In this document: positions 1 through 5,663 of the stretch, in pieces
Layout: each line of letters begins with the position of its first letter
Position numbering within the stretch: the first letter of the stretch is position 1
Assembly (NCBI GenBank): GCA_041686235.1
Contig: JAWLED010000105.1
Span: 1 to 7,854, forward strand
Length of the DNA: 7,854 bases
DNA from: JAAAOH01 sp041686235
GTDB taxonomy: Bacteria > Spirochaetota > Spirochaetia > DSM-27196 > PWMO01
Reading direction: 5' to 3'
Program-made: the position numbers and the translations under genes
Notes under the pieces: generated by a model
Seen by the model: only the letters and a program-made list of their open reading frames with translations
What the model was told of the DNA's origin: nothing
Databases searched by the model: none

Positions 1-1443
1 AGTCGACCCATCATCTTCGGTCAGCACCACCGCATCACCGGAGGAAGAAAGGGCAAAATCGGCGTGGAGCTCCCGGTCCGCGTGGAGCTCCCGGTCGCCG
101 TGCGAGGTATCATGTGTGACCTCATCGCTCGCCGGGGCGGTATCGCGGCCCTCTCCTTCTCTGCCCGAGGCGAATACAAGGAGGTAGCCGCCCGGGGCAA
201 CCCGCGTGTCCGCGGGAAGGCGAAACCGGGTAGGCTCGTCGGGATCGGAGGAAAGGAAATACCCCCCGATATCTATAGTCGAGTCGCCGGGGTTGTGAAG
301 CTCCACCCAATCCGGATATTCCCCCCGCTCATCCACGAGGGTCGTGCCGTTGGAGGTCATCACTTCGTTTATGAGTACCTCGCCGGTGGGAGCCCGGGGG
401 AGACGCTCGGGATAGCGCGCAGAGATGTTTCCCCAGTACGGTCGAAGCACGTCATAGCCGGAGGGTCCGGCTGCGGGATCGCCGGATATCGGGTTATCTC
501 GAATATCCACTTCGGCCTGGATACCGCCGTCGGGGTCATCCTGCAGTGTGTCGCGCTTCATGAGCTCGGCCAGCACGGTGAGATCGCGAACGCCGGTATT
601 TCGGATATTCAGTCGCCGCAGATTTCTCATCCCGGCTATGACATCGAGCTCCGTGTCCATCGGCACATTCCGCAGTATCAGCGTCCGAAGGCGGGTAAGG
701 TCACGGAGCGGCTCGAGTGTTTTGATCCCGGGGTTCGAATGTACGTTCAGATACCGCAGCCCCGTCAGTTCCGAAAGAGGAGCGATATCACGGACGCCGG
801 TATCGCGGAGATTCAGCCGCTCGAGGGCGCCAAGGTTGGCAAGCGGCGCAAGATCGACCGACCCGAGCTCAGTCTCGCGGAGGTCGAGCACGCGTAGTTC
901 CGAAAGACGGGCGAGCGGGGCAATCTCCTCTACGGCGGTATTGCGAAGCGAGAGCTCGCGAAGGGTATCGAGCTCGACGAGCGCTCCGATCTCATCGAGC
1001 TCCCGGTTATCCTGCAAGTCGAGCCGTCTGAGGTTGCGAAGCGCGGCGAGATCGGGCAGATCCAGCTCTGCTGCCGAACGTAACCCCGTGTCCCCGAGCC
1101 GCAGCTCCTCGAGACGGCGCAGCCGCGAAAGCGGGGATAGCGTCTGCGGACTGTTTCGCGAGAGGTCGAGCGTGCGCAGATTCGGCATGAGCGCCACATC
1201 GGAGAGCTCGGTAATGCCGGCGCCGGAAGCGTCGAGATGAGTGAGTTGTTCGAGGTCGTTTCGGTGAATCTCTCCCGACTCGTCTCCAATCGCCGCCCGC
1301 ACCGCCTCTTCCATACCGGGGTCGTCGAAATCCACCGGACCGCCGACCACGTACAACAGAAGGTACCCTCCCACCGCAACCACGAGCGCTGCAGCGGATA
1401 CGAAGACAATACGGCGAATGCGCGAAAGCGGGCCGCCGCTCAT
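1..1443 (-). CDS. Membrane-anchored leucine-rich-repeat plus lamin-tail-domain (LTD) protein, C-terminus cut by the window edge
   Basis: Reading the minus strand from the ATG at 1443-1441 gives 481 uninterrupted codons that leave the window without a stop, so the gene is 3'-partial. Residues about 12-34 are a hydrophobic segment after a short basic N-terminus, suggesting a signal anchor or uncleaved signal peptide. Residues about 67-298 hold roughly ten leucine-rich repeats of about 22 residues of the SDS22/internalin-like type, for example LERLNLRDTGVRDIAPL at 207-223. From about 354 there is a lamin-tail domain: VLINEVMTSNG (356-366), EYPDWVELHNPGD (375-387), then PGGYLLVFASG (417-427). The start overlaps the stop of the VTC gene by four bases (ATGA), with AAGGG six bases upstream, so translation is probably coupled. 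LTDs are found in secreted bacterial proteins, often next to CotH kinase-like domains; a CotH part beyond the edge is possible but unseen. An exported surface scaffold or binding protein is the likely role. The domain call is confident, the function is not. Confidence 0.88.
   Translation of the reverse strand, partial: MSGGPLSRIRRIVFVSAAALVVAVGGYLLLYVVGGPVDFDDPGMEEAVRAAIGDESGEIHRNDLEQLTHLDASGAGITELSDVALMPNLRTLDLSRNSPQTLSPLSRLRRLEELRLGDTGLRSAAELDLPDLAALRNLRRLDLQDNRELDEIGALVELDTLRELSLRNTAVEEIAPLARLSELRVLDLRETELGSVDLAPLANLGALERLNLRDTGVRDIAPLSELTGLRYLNVHSNPGIKTLEPLRDLTRLRTLILRNVPMDTELDVIAGMRNLRRLNIRNTGVRDLTVLAELMKRDTLQDDPDGGIQAEVDIRDNPISGDPAAGPSGYDVLRPYWGNISARYPERLPRAPTGEVLINEVMTSNGTTLVDERGEYPDWVELHNPGDSTIDIGGYFLSSDPDEPTRFRLPADTRVAPGGYLLVFASGREGEGRDTAPASDEVTHDTSHGDRELHADRELHADFALSSSGDAVVLTEDDGST
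62..97. repeat. Perfect-length 18-bp tandem duplication inside the LTD coding region
   Basis: Two abutting 18-base units occupy 62-79 and 80-97 and differ only in the last base. On the minus strand each encodes a D-R-E-L-H-A hexapeptide (residues 450-455 and 456-461). The duplication is in frame. It lies in the loop before the final LTD strand, where family members usually have a single LH-x-x-F type motif. Confidence 0.9.
550..1245 (-). repeat. Leucine-rich repeat array within the LRR-LTD gene
   Basis: About ten consecutive LRR units (residues about 67-298) follow the pattern LxxLxLxxTxIxDIxPLxxL, with units mostly 22-24 residues long. Units near residues 111-137 and 183-206 are slightly longer. 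The last units (252-298) are more degenerate, which suits a capping position before the LTD. The repeats are divergent at DNA level, so this is an old protein repeat rather than a recent DNA amplification. Confidence 0.85.
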
Positions 1444-2165
1444 TCCGGACCCTTCTCGGTAACCATGTAGGGGCGCACGATTTCAATGCCCTGAACGTAC
1501 TTGCTGTTGGAAACCGCCTTGAGAGAGTGGCCTCGAACAATGCTCCTGAGCCACTCCGGTTCTTCTCGCCGCGCGGTCTTGATCTCGAGGATGATGTTGC
1601 GCGGGCGATGCGGCTTGAGAACAAGATCGCCGGGGAAGAGCTCGCGGGCATGAGAGCTGTGCACGTTGTGGTCAAGCGTGAGCCTCGTGGAATGGAGCCC
1701 GTCACGAGAGCGATAGCCTTCCCGGCGGTACTGGACGAGCAGCACCGGCTGCAGACTTCTCGAGCGGACCAACCGCTCGAACTCCACCAGTACGGGATCG
1801 TCGGGACTGTCCCATCGACCGTGCGTGAGAAAATGGAGGTAGCGCGCATAGGAAGCAAAAGAGCTGTGTTTTTCCATGACTGCGCCCTTTTTTGTTTTCA
1901 ACTCCACGAGCACGGGGGGCTCCTCGTCGGCCGTATCGGTGTACACGCGTATCCGCAACTTGATGCGCCCATAGTCGCCGTCGTTGCGCTCGTGATACGC
2001 GCGGTAATCGCGCGTGTCGTAGTAAAGGCTGTGGACCAGGTATCGGCCTGAGCTTTGCGCTGTGTAATAGTCGGGCTTCATAAACGCCCGCACGGCGTTG
2101 CGAACCCGCTGGTACTCTGCGATTGAAAGACGGTACTTTCGTTCGAACCGCGACGTACTCCTCAT
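1440..2165 (-). CDS. VTC-domain polyphosphate polymerase-like protein
   Basis: A 241-residue protein of the VTC family, part of the CYTH/triphosphate-tunnel superfamily. Family knowledge: the yeast Vtc4 catalytic domain makes inorganic polyphosphate from ATP, using basic residues that line a beta-barrel tunnel and an acidic metal site. Visible tunnel-type motifs are FERKYR (7-12), RIKLRIR (67-73), VELKTKKG (87-94), LVQYRREGY (143-151), ILEIKT (192-197) and SNSKYVQG (219-226). The length fits a lone catalytic domain without SPX or membrane segments, so it is probably cytosolic and docked to a membrane partner. It starts 12 bases after the DUF4956 stop; that gene's TAG overlaps a TAGGAG ribosome site nine bases before this ATG. 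Its stop overlaps the next start by four bases, so the three genes form one transcription unit. The family call is firm. Polyphosphate synthesis as its product is inferred from relatives. Confidence 0.87.
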   Translation of the reverse strand: MRSTSRFERKYRLSIAEYQRVRNAVRAFMKPDYYTAQSSGRYLVHSLYYDTRDYRAYHERNDGDYGRIKLRIRVYTDTADEEPPVLVELKTKKGAVMEKHSSFASYARYLHFLTHGRWDSPDDPVLVEFERLVRSRSLQPVLLVQYRREGYRSRDGLHSTRLTLDHNVHSSHARELFPGDLVLKPHRPRNIILEIKTARREEPEWLRSIVRGHSLKAVSNSKYVQGIEIVRPYMVTEKGPE

Positions 2166-2177
2166 GCCGTCTTGCTC

Positions 2178-2855
2178 CTACATCGGCAGCGTAAGCTGGG
2201 GCGTCAGCAGTGACACCTTATTGACTCCGCGCACCTCTTGCGCCGACTCCACGAGGCGTTGGATCGTCGGCTCGAGTCTGCGGTCAAAACGGAACTCATA
2301 AGTCAGCTCCCAATTGTCACCGTCGACCTCGTGACTGCGAAGCTGAACCTGTGCTCCGGTCTCGCTTACCATGTTCTGCAGCCGGTCGTAGTCGTAGGGG
2401 ACAACTCCGGAGATTACCAGGATGTACTCCGCATGAAGCTGGCGCCCGTATTTGAGCAGATAAAACACGGCAAGCAAAAACGACATGAAAATGGTCGCCA
2501 GAATGGCGAACGTCCAGTGCAGGGTGCCGCAGCCGAGTCCCGTTACGATGGCCCAAAAGAGAAACACCATGTCCCGCGTATCCTTGATGGGCGTGCGAAA
2601 CCGAATGATCGAAAGCGACCCAACCAGCCCCAGCGACAGCACCAAGTCGCCCTGGATGAAGAACATGACCAGAGTGACGATGGGCGTAAGCAGCACCAGG
2701 GTAGAGAGAAAACTGCTCTCGTAACTCATCCCGCGATGCGTGTATCTGTACACCGTCGCGATAGCGAGCCCGAGGGCGACCGCGAGAACCATCGAGAGGA
2801 TAAAGTTCACCATCTGATCGGGCGACACGAGGAAGATACCGGTTAATCTGTTCAC
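2178..2855 (-). CDS. DUF4956 multi-pass membrane protein
   Basis: The family is recognised from the block around GLVGSLSIIRFRTPIKDTRD (residues 76-95 from the chosen start), the conserved core of DUF4956. Hydrophobic segments lie at about 16-37, 48-67 and 70-82 and in the 96-135 region. A soluble C-terminal part of about 90 residues ends the protein and probably faces the cytoplasm. The GTG at 2855-2853 is preferred because AGAAGAGG lies about five bases upstream. The frame also stays open to a TTG at 2900, which would add 15 residues that look unlike a membrane-protein start. An ATG 14 codons downstream of the GTG is a less likely alternative. The molecular function of DUF4956 is not known. 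Family members often sit beside VTC-domain and CotH/LTD genes, as here, so a role as the membrane partner of the polymerase is a reasonable inference. It is the first gene of the minus-strand operon. Confidence 0.85.
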   Translation of the reverse strand: MNRLTGIFLVSPDQMVNFILSMVLAVALGLAIATVYRYTHRGMSYESSFLSTLVLLTPIVTLVMFFIQGDLVLSLGLVGSLSIIRFRTPIKDTRDMVFLFWAIVTGLGCGTLHWTFAILATIFMSFLLAVFYLLKYGRQLHAEYILVISGVVPYDYDRLQNMVSETGAQVQLRSHEVDGDNWELTYEFRFDRRLEPTIQRLVESAQEVRGVNKVSLLTPQLTLPM

Positions 2856-2917
2856 ATGGGCCTCTTCTACTGGATTCTCTGGGACGCAATGGTAACGCAA
2901 CTATTACGCCACAACAA

Positions 2918-2941
2918 GGTAGCCGAGAAACGGTAGCCGAG
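2918..2941. repeat. 10-bp direct repeat, 14-bp period, upstream of the DUF4956 operon
   Basis: GGTAGCCGAG occurs at 2918-2927 and again at 2932-2941, separated by AAAC. It lies 63-86 bases upstream of the preferred GTG start of the DUF4956 gene, a position that would suit a regulator-binding site near that operon's promoter. The exact identity of the two copies is seen in the sequence; any regulatory role is inference. Confidence 0.5.
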
Positions 2942-3131
2942 CCGTGCAAAGGCATCGACCACCCCACATGAAGTCTTTGTGAAGATGGCGGTTCGCGTCG
3001 GATGTCGGTGTTTTCACCACGCCGACGAGCACAAAGGGCGATGGTGGGGCCAGCCATGTTTGACTTGCCGTGACAATTGAGTTTGCACTCATCTTTAACG
3101 TAGATGCACACATATTTAAGCATCATCTATA

Positions 3132-3161
3132 TGGACACCGAATCAATATACATGTTATGTA
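3132..3161 (+). promoter_or_regulatory. Candidate promoter for the 98-residue gene
   Basis: TGGACA (3132-3137) resembles a -35 box. After 17-18 bases comes TGTTATGTA (3153-3161), readable as an extended TGn -10 with a weak hexamer. A short inverted repeat, GTAG-GTAA-CTAC (3159-3170), overlaps the expected start of transcription and could be an operator. The -10 match is poor, so this is tentative. Confidence 0.3.
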
Positions 3162-3191
3162 GGTAACTACCATAGCGGAAAATTAGACTAT

Positions 3192-3198
3192 GGAGGAG
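3192..3198 (+). promoter_or_regulatory. Strong ribosome binding site that fixes a GTG start
   Basis: GGAGGAG sits six bases before the GTG at 3205. This near-ideal Shine-Dalgarno sequence decides the non-ATG start of the 98-residue gene and suggests efficient translation. Confidence 0.85.
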
Positions 3199-3204
3199 TA
3201 GAAA

Positions 3205-3501
3205 GTGGCAAAATATACCGATCGTTTTCAAGATTTGGATTCGAATGCAATCGATGATTTGATTGCCGAAGCCGAAGCATACAAAAGGCAGCTAAAAGGG
3301 CGGGAAGAACAACAACGCATCGAGAAGATCATGAAAAGCCTGACCATCGGCTCGACCGCGTACACGAAAAACAAAAACCAAATTGTGAAAGGAACGGTAA
3401 AGGCCCTTACCGAGAAGAGTGCCACGCTGCTAACCGAGGACGGGAAGAAAATGAACCGACGGTATAGCAAAATTGCGCTACGCAAAGAAGACGTAAACTG
3501 A
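3205..3501 (+). CDS. Small basic protein of unknown function: helical N-terminus, beta-rich C-terminus
   Basis: I do not recognise the family. The 98-residue product begins at a GTG with a strong ribosome site and ends TGA. Residues about 10-46 are rich in E, K, Q and R and look like one long helix or short coiled coil (DDLIAEAEAYKRQLKGREEQ at 17-36). Residues about 47-93 alternate hydrophobic and polar positions with glycine turns (IGSTAYTKNKNQIVKGTVKA at 48-67, then SATLLTEDGKKM at 72-83), suggesting a small SH3- or KOW-like barrel. There is no signal peptide or membrane segment. Lysine and arginine are abundant, so nucleic-acid or ribosome binding is conceivable but unproven. Codon use is more AT-rich than in the flanking minus-strand operons. 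The downstream cpdB-like gene has its own promoter, so the two need not be co-transcribed. It is real by ribosome site and composition. Confidence 0.75.
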   Translation: MAKYTDRFQDLDSNAIDDLIAEAEAYKRQLKGREEQQRIEKIMKSLTIGSTAYTKNKNQIVKGTVKALTEKSATLLTEDGKKMNRRYSKIALRKEDVN

Positions 3502-3565
3502 GTTTCGCGGCACTCTAACTCTTATACATTTGCTCAGAAGAATACTCCCATCTTGTGATCACTAA
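3502..3565 (+). promoter_or_regulatory. Upstream region of the nucleotidase gene with an 8-bp palindrome
   Basis: GTGATCAC at 3555-3562 is a perfect palindrome ending three bases before the -35 box of the next gene, a position from which a bound regulator could touch RNA polymerase. The rest of the stretch is AT-rich with no gene. No good terminator for the preceding gene is visible. Confidence 0.3.
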
Positions 3566-3593
3566 TTGACACGCTGGTGACGCATGTTACCAT
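3566..3593 (+). promoter_or_regulatory. Sigma-70-type promoter of the CpdB-like gene, extended -10
   Basis: A consensus -35 TTGACA (3566-3571) is followed by a 16-base spacer. The -10 TACCAT (3588-3593) matches four of six and is preceded by TG one base away (3585-3586), the extended -10 form. Transcription would start near 3600, leaving a leader of about 26 bases. That leader contains AAGGAG (3614-3619), six bases before the ATG at 3626. Confidence 0.6.
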
Positions 3594-3625
3594 TAAAGTA
3601 AACTTCCCACAAAAAGGAGAATGAA

Positions 3626-5539
3626 ATGACTCACAAGAAGAGGGTAGTCGTATCATTTCTGAGCCTAATGTTAATGTTCATCCTTTCGACGGGCGCAGCT
3701 TTTGCAACCGGCGTTCCGGAAGAGGTTGAACCTACAAGCGGAAACCTAACAATCATGGCAACGTCGGATACGCACCAGTATTTGATGCCGTATGATTACA
3801 TGGAGGATACCGCTGAAGATGATATTGGCTTTTCGAAAATCTACTCACTCATTGAGGACGAGAGAGAAAAGCAGGAAAACACCTTACTACTGTCCAACGG
3901 AGACTTCATTCAAGGGAGTCTAATCGGCGTCTACGAGTATCAGGTTGATCCCCTCGAAGAGGGAGAAACCCAGTCGATAGTTGAGGCGTATAACCATGCC
4001 GGCTACGAGGCGGCCGCCGTCGGCAATCACGAATTGCAGGATTATGCCACATCGTTTTTTGACAAGGCCGTCGCAGGCGCAGATTTTCCGTTTCTGTCGG
4101 CTAACCTGGTCCAAGCGGGAACCGACTCGGACCATTACGTGGCGCCTTACACCATTATTGAGAAAACCGTGGGCGGTGAAAAAATCGACATTGGGGTTGT
4201 CGGATTCGTTCCTCCCCAGACAATGCGATGGGGCAAAGACCACCTCGAAGGCAACTTGGATATCCACGATATTATCCAACAGGCAAGAACTATACTCCCG
4301 GAGGTGGAGAAACAGTCCGACATAGTCGTCGTTCTCGGTCATACCGGAATCAGCAACGACTCCATCGATTCCTACGATGCCAGAGAAAACGCAGGCTATT
4401 ACCTTGCACTACTCGACAGTGTGGATGCCTTGATCACCGGGCATCAGCATAACGTGTTCCCTGACGATTACGAAGACATGATGGGCGTGGATGCCGAAAA
4501 CGCCACAATCTTTGGTGTACCTACCGTCATGCCGGGTTCTTGGGGAGGTGCACTTGGATTGATCGATTTGGAACTGACAAAAGACGCCGAAGGGTGGAGC
4601 GTCACCGATCACGACGTACGATTGCGAGAAGTTGATGAAAGCGTCGAATCGCATCCCGAGATCGAAAACATAGCGCAAGACGTGCATGAGTCCACCGTAG
4701 AGTACGTGCGAACCCCCATCGGTGACACTGAACGAGAGATCAACTCGTATCTATCGCGAGTAATGGACTCCTCGGTGACTCAAATTGTAAACAACGCTCA
4801 GCTTTGGTGGGCAGAGGAAGAGTTCAGCTCCGGTGAGTACTCGGATCTACCCATTTTGTCCGCTGCAGCACCGTTCAAGGCCGGACGAGAAGACGCCGAG
4901 TACTTCACCCACGTTTCGAAAGGCGGGGCCACCATCGGTGACATTACCGACATCTACATCTATGACAACCAACTCAGAGTAATGCAGCTCGATGGAGAGC
5001 AGGTCATCGAATGGCTCGAGAGAAGCGCGGAAAACTTCAACACAATCGATCCGGATTCCGACGCGCAGCAGGAGCTGCTCGACGGCGATTTTTCAGCCTA
5101 CAACTATGACGTTATCGAAGGCATCGAATACAAAATCGACGTAACTCAGGAAGAGGGAGACCGGATCGTCGAGGCCACCTACAACGGAGAAGAGCTTTCT
5201 GAAGACATGGAGTTCTTGGTTGTAACCAACGACTACCGCGCAGGCGGCGGCGGAAACTTCCCACCGTGTGTGGAGGAGGATCCGGTGTATGCGCCAAGCG
5301 GTGAAGTCAACCGAGAAATCATAATGCAATACATCGAGGAAAAGGGCTCCGTCGATCCCGAGCCCACGCATAATTGGCACATCAAGGCGTTCGATCCGGC
5401 CGGCACGGTCACCTTCCGCTCCCATCCCGAAGCAATGGATTATGTCGACGAATACGACATTGAAAACGTTGAGTTCCTCGAAACGGACGAAAACGACATG
5501 GGAGTCTATCGGCTGGACGTGAGCAATCTCGGAAGCTGA
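3626..5539 (+). CDS. cpdB: Exported 2',3'-cyclic-nucleotide 2'-phosphodiesterase/3'-nucleotidase (CpdB-like)
   Basis: A 637-residue exported metallophosphatase with a C-terminal 5'-nucleotidase-type domain. Residues 1-27 form a signal peptide with basic start, hydrophobic core and likely cleavage after AFA. The catalytic domain shows the dimetal motifs SDTH (47-50), NGD (91-93), GNHE (133-136), GHT (238-240) and GHQH (272-275). CpdB is favoured over UshA or YfkN because of VGFVPPQTMRWGK (192-204), LSAAAPFK (411-418), NFNTID (470-475) and YNYDVIEGIEYKIDV (492-506), which match my memory of Escherichia coli CpdB block by block. Y446 and the Y of NDYRAGGGG (535-543) fall where CpdB has substrate-stacking aromatics. 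Such enzymes hydrolyse 2',3'-cyclic nucleotides and 3'-nucleotides outside the cytoplasm for nucleoside and phosphate salvage. The protein is strikingly acidic, as in salt-adapted exported proteins. The tail after about 585 extends beyond the conserved NW motif by some 50 residues and is of unknown role. No lipobox or LPXTG signal is seen. Confidence 0.92.
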   Translation: MTHKKRVVVSFLSLMLMFILSTGAAFATGVPEEVEPTSGNLTIMATSDTHQYLMPYDYMEDTAEDDIGFSKIYSLIEDEREKQENTLLLSNGDFIQGSLIGVYEYQVDPLEEGETQSIVEAYNHAGYEAAAVGNHELQDYATSFFDKAVAGADFPFLSANLVQAGTDSDHYVAPYTIIEKTVGGEKIDIGVVGFVPPQTMRWGKDHLEGNLDIHDIIQQARTILPEVEKQSDIVVVLGHTGISNDSIDSYDARENAGYYLALLDSVDALITGHQHNVFPDDYEDMMGVDAENATIFGVPTVMPGSWGGALGLIDLELTKDAEGWSVTDHDVRLREVDESVESHPEIENIAQDVHESTVEYVRTPIGDTEREINSYLSRVMDSSVTQIVNNAQLWWAEEEFSSGEYSDLPILSAAAPFKAGREDAEYFTHVSKGGATIGDITDIYIYDNQLRVMQLDGEQVIEWLERSAENFNTIDPDSDAQQELLDGDFSAYNYDVIEGIEYKIDVTQEEGDRIVEATYNGEELSEDMEFLVVTNDYRAGGGGNFPPCVEEDPVYAPSGEVNREIIMQYIEEKGSVDPEPTHNWHIKAFDPAGTVTFRSHPEAMDYVDEYDIENVEFLETDENDMGVYRLDVSNLGS

Positions 5540-5545
5540 GCATTT

Positions 5546-5602
5546 CCACGTCCGTTCAATGCCGACACGCACCGACGTGGTGTTTTCCGCAAATCCGGAA
5601 AA
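5546..5602. other. Two weaker hairpins downstream of the CpdB-like gene
   Basis: CCACGTC (5546-5552) can pair with GACGTGG (5574-5580) across a 21-base loop, followed by TGTTTT. TTTTCCG (5583-5589) pairs with CGGAAAA (5596-5602) across six bases. They precede the main terminator and may add to termination or protect the mRNA 3' end. Each alone is modest. Confidence 0.4.
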
Positions 5603-5605
5603 ATG

Positions 5606-5634
5606 AAGCAGCCCCTCAATGAGGGGCTGCTTTT
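5606..5634. terminator. Bidirectional intrinsic terminator between convergent genes
   Basis: A perfect 12-bp stem pairs AAGCAGCCCCTC (5606-5617) with GAGGGGCTGCTT (5621-5632) around a three-base loop. On the plus strand it runs into TTTT, ending the CpdB-like transcript. On the minus strand it is followed by TTCATTTTT, so it can also stop the kinase/receiver transcript, whose last stop codon is at 5664. The GC-rich stem and both U-tracts make this a clear call. Confidence 0.9.
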
Positions 5635-5663
5635 CGGTTATCCGGTGGTGAAGCGGCGAGCCA

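Larger units (their letters stand above)
2856..3204. other. Divergent intergenic region between the DUF4956 operon and the 98-residue gene
   Basis: About 350 bases without a convincing gene. The left half is GC-rich like the operon, and the right half from about 3060 turns AT-rich. It must carry the promoter for the minus-strand operon, although no strong -35/-10 pair could be picked there by eye. It also holds a 10-bp direct repeat at 2918-2941 and a candidate plus-strand promoter at 3132-3161. Open frames crossing it lack ribosome sites and protein-like composition. Confidence 0.6.

Noticed and set aside
64..897. Long plus-strand open frame of 277 codons
   Set aside because: It lies opposite the LRR-LTD gene, has no ribosome site and no domain sense. 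Long antisense frames are expected in GC-rich genes.
548..1240. Plus-strand open frame rich in Ser and Arg
   Set aside because: The low-complexity Ser/Arg composition is the antisense image of the leucine-rich repeats on the other strand.
1007..1858. Minus-strand open frame of 283 codons spanning two genes
   Set aside because: It crosses the VTC/LRR junction in the wrong frame and is rich in Arg and Ser without motifs; the two real genes explain the region.
2856..2900. N-terminal extension of DUF4956 to a TTG at 2900
   Set aside because: A GTG at 2855 has a better ribosome site, and the extra 15 residues do not look like part of the protein.
2317..3126. Minus-strand open frame running from the intergenic region into the DUF4956 gene
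   Set aside because: It is out of frame with the recognised DUF4956 signature and has no good ribosome site; it only shows that the intergenic part lacks stops in this frame.
3228..3485. Minus-strand open frame opposite the 98-residue gene
   Set aside because: The plus-strand frame has a near-perfect ribosome site and sensible composition; the antisense peptide is an artefact rich in Ser and Phe.
3500..3521. Possible terminator after the 98-residue gene (GAGTT/AACTC)
   Set aside because: A five-base AT-rich stem with a 12-base loop and no clean U-run is too weak to call.
5093..5572. Minus-strand open frame of 159 codons under the end of the nucleotidase gene
   Set aside because: It is antisense to well-conserved CpdB motifs, lacks a ribosome site and has no recognisable domain.
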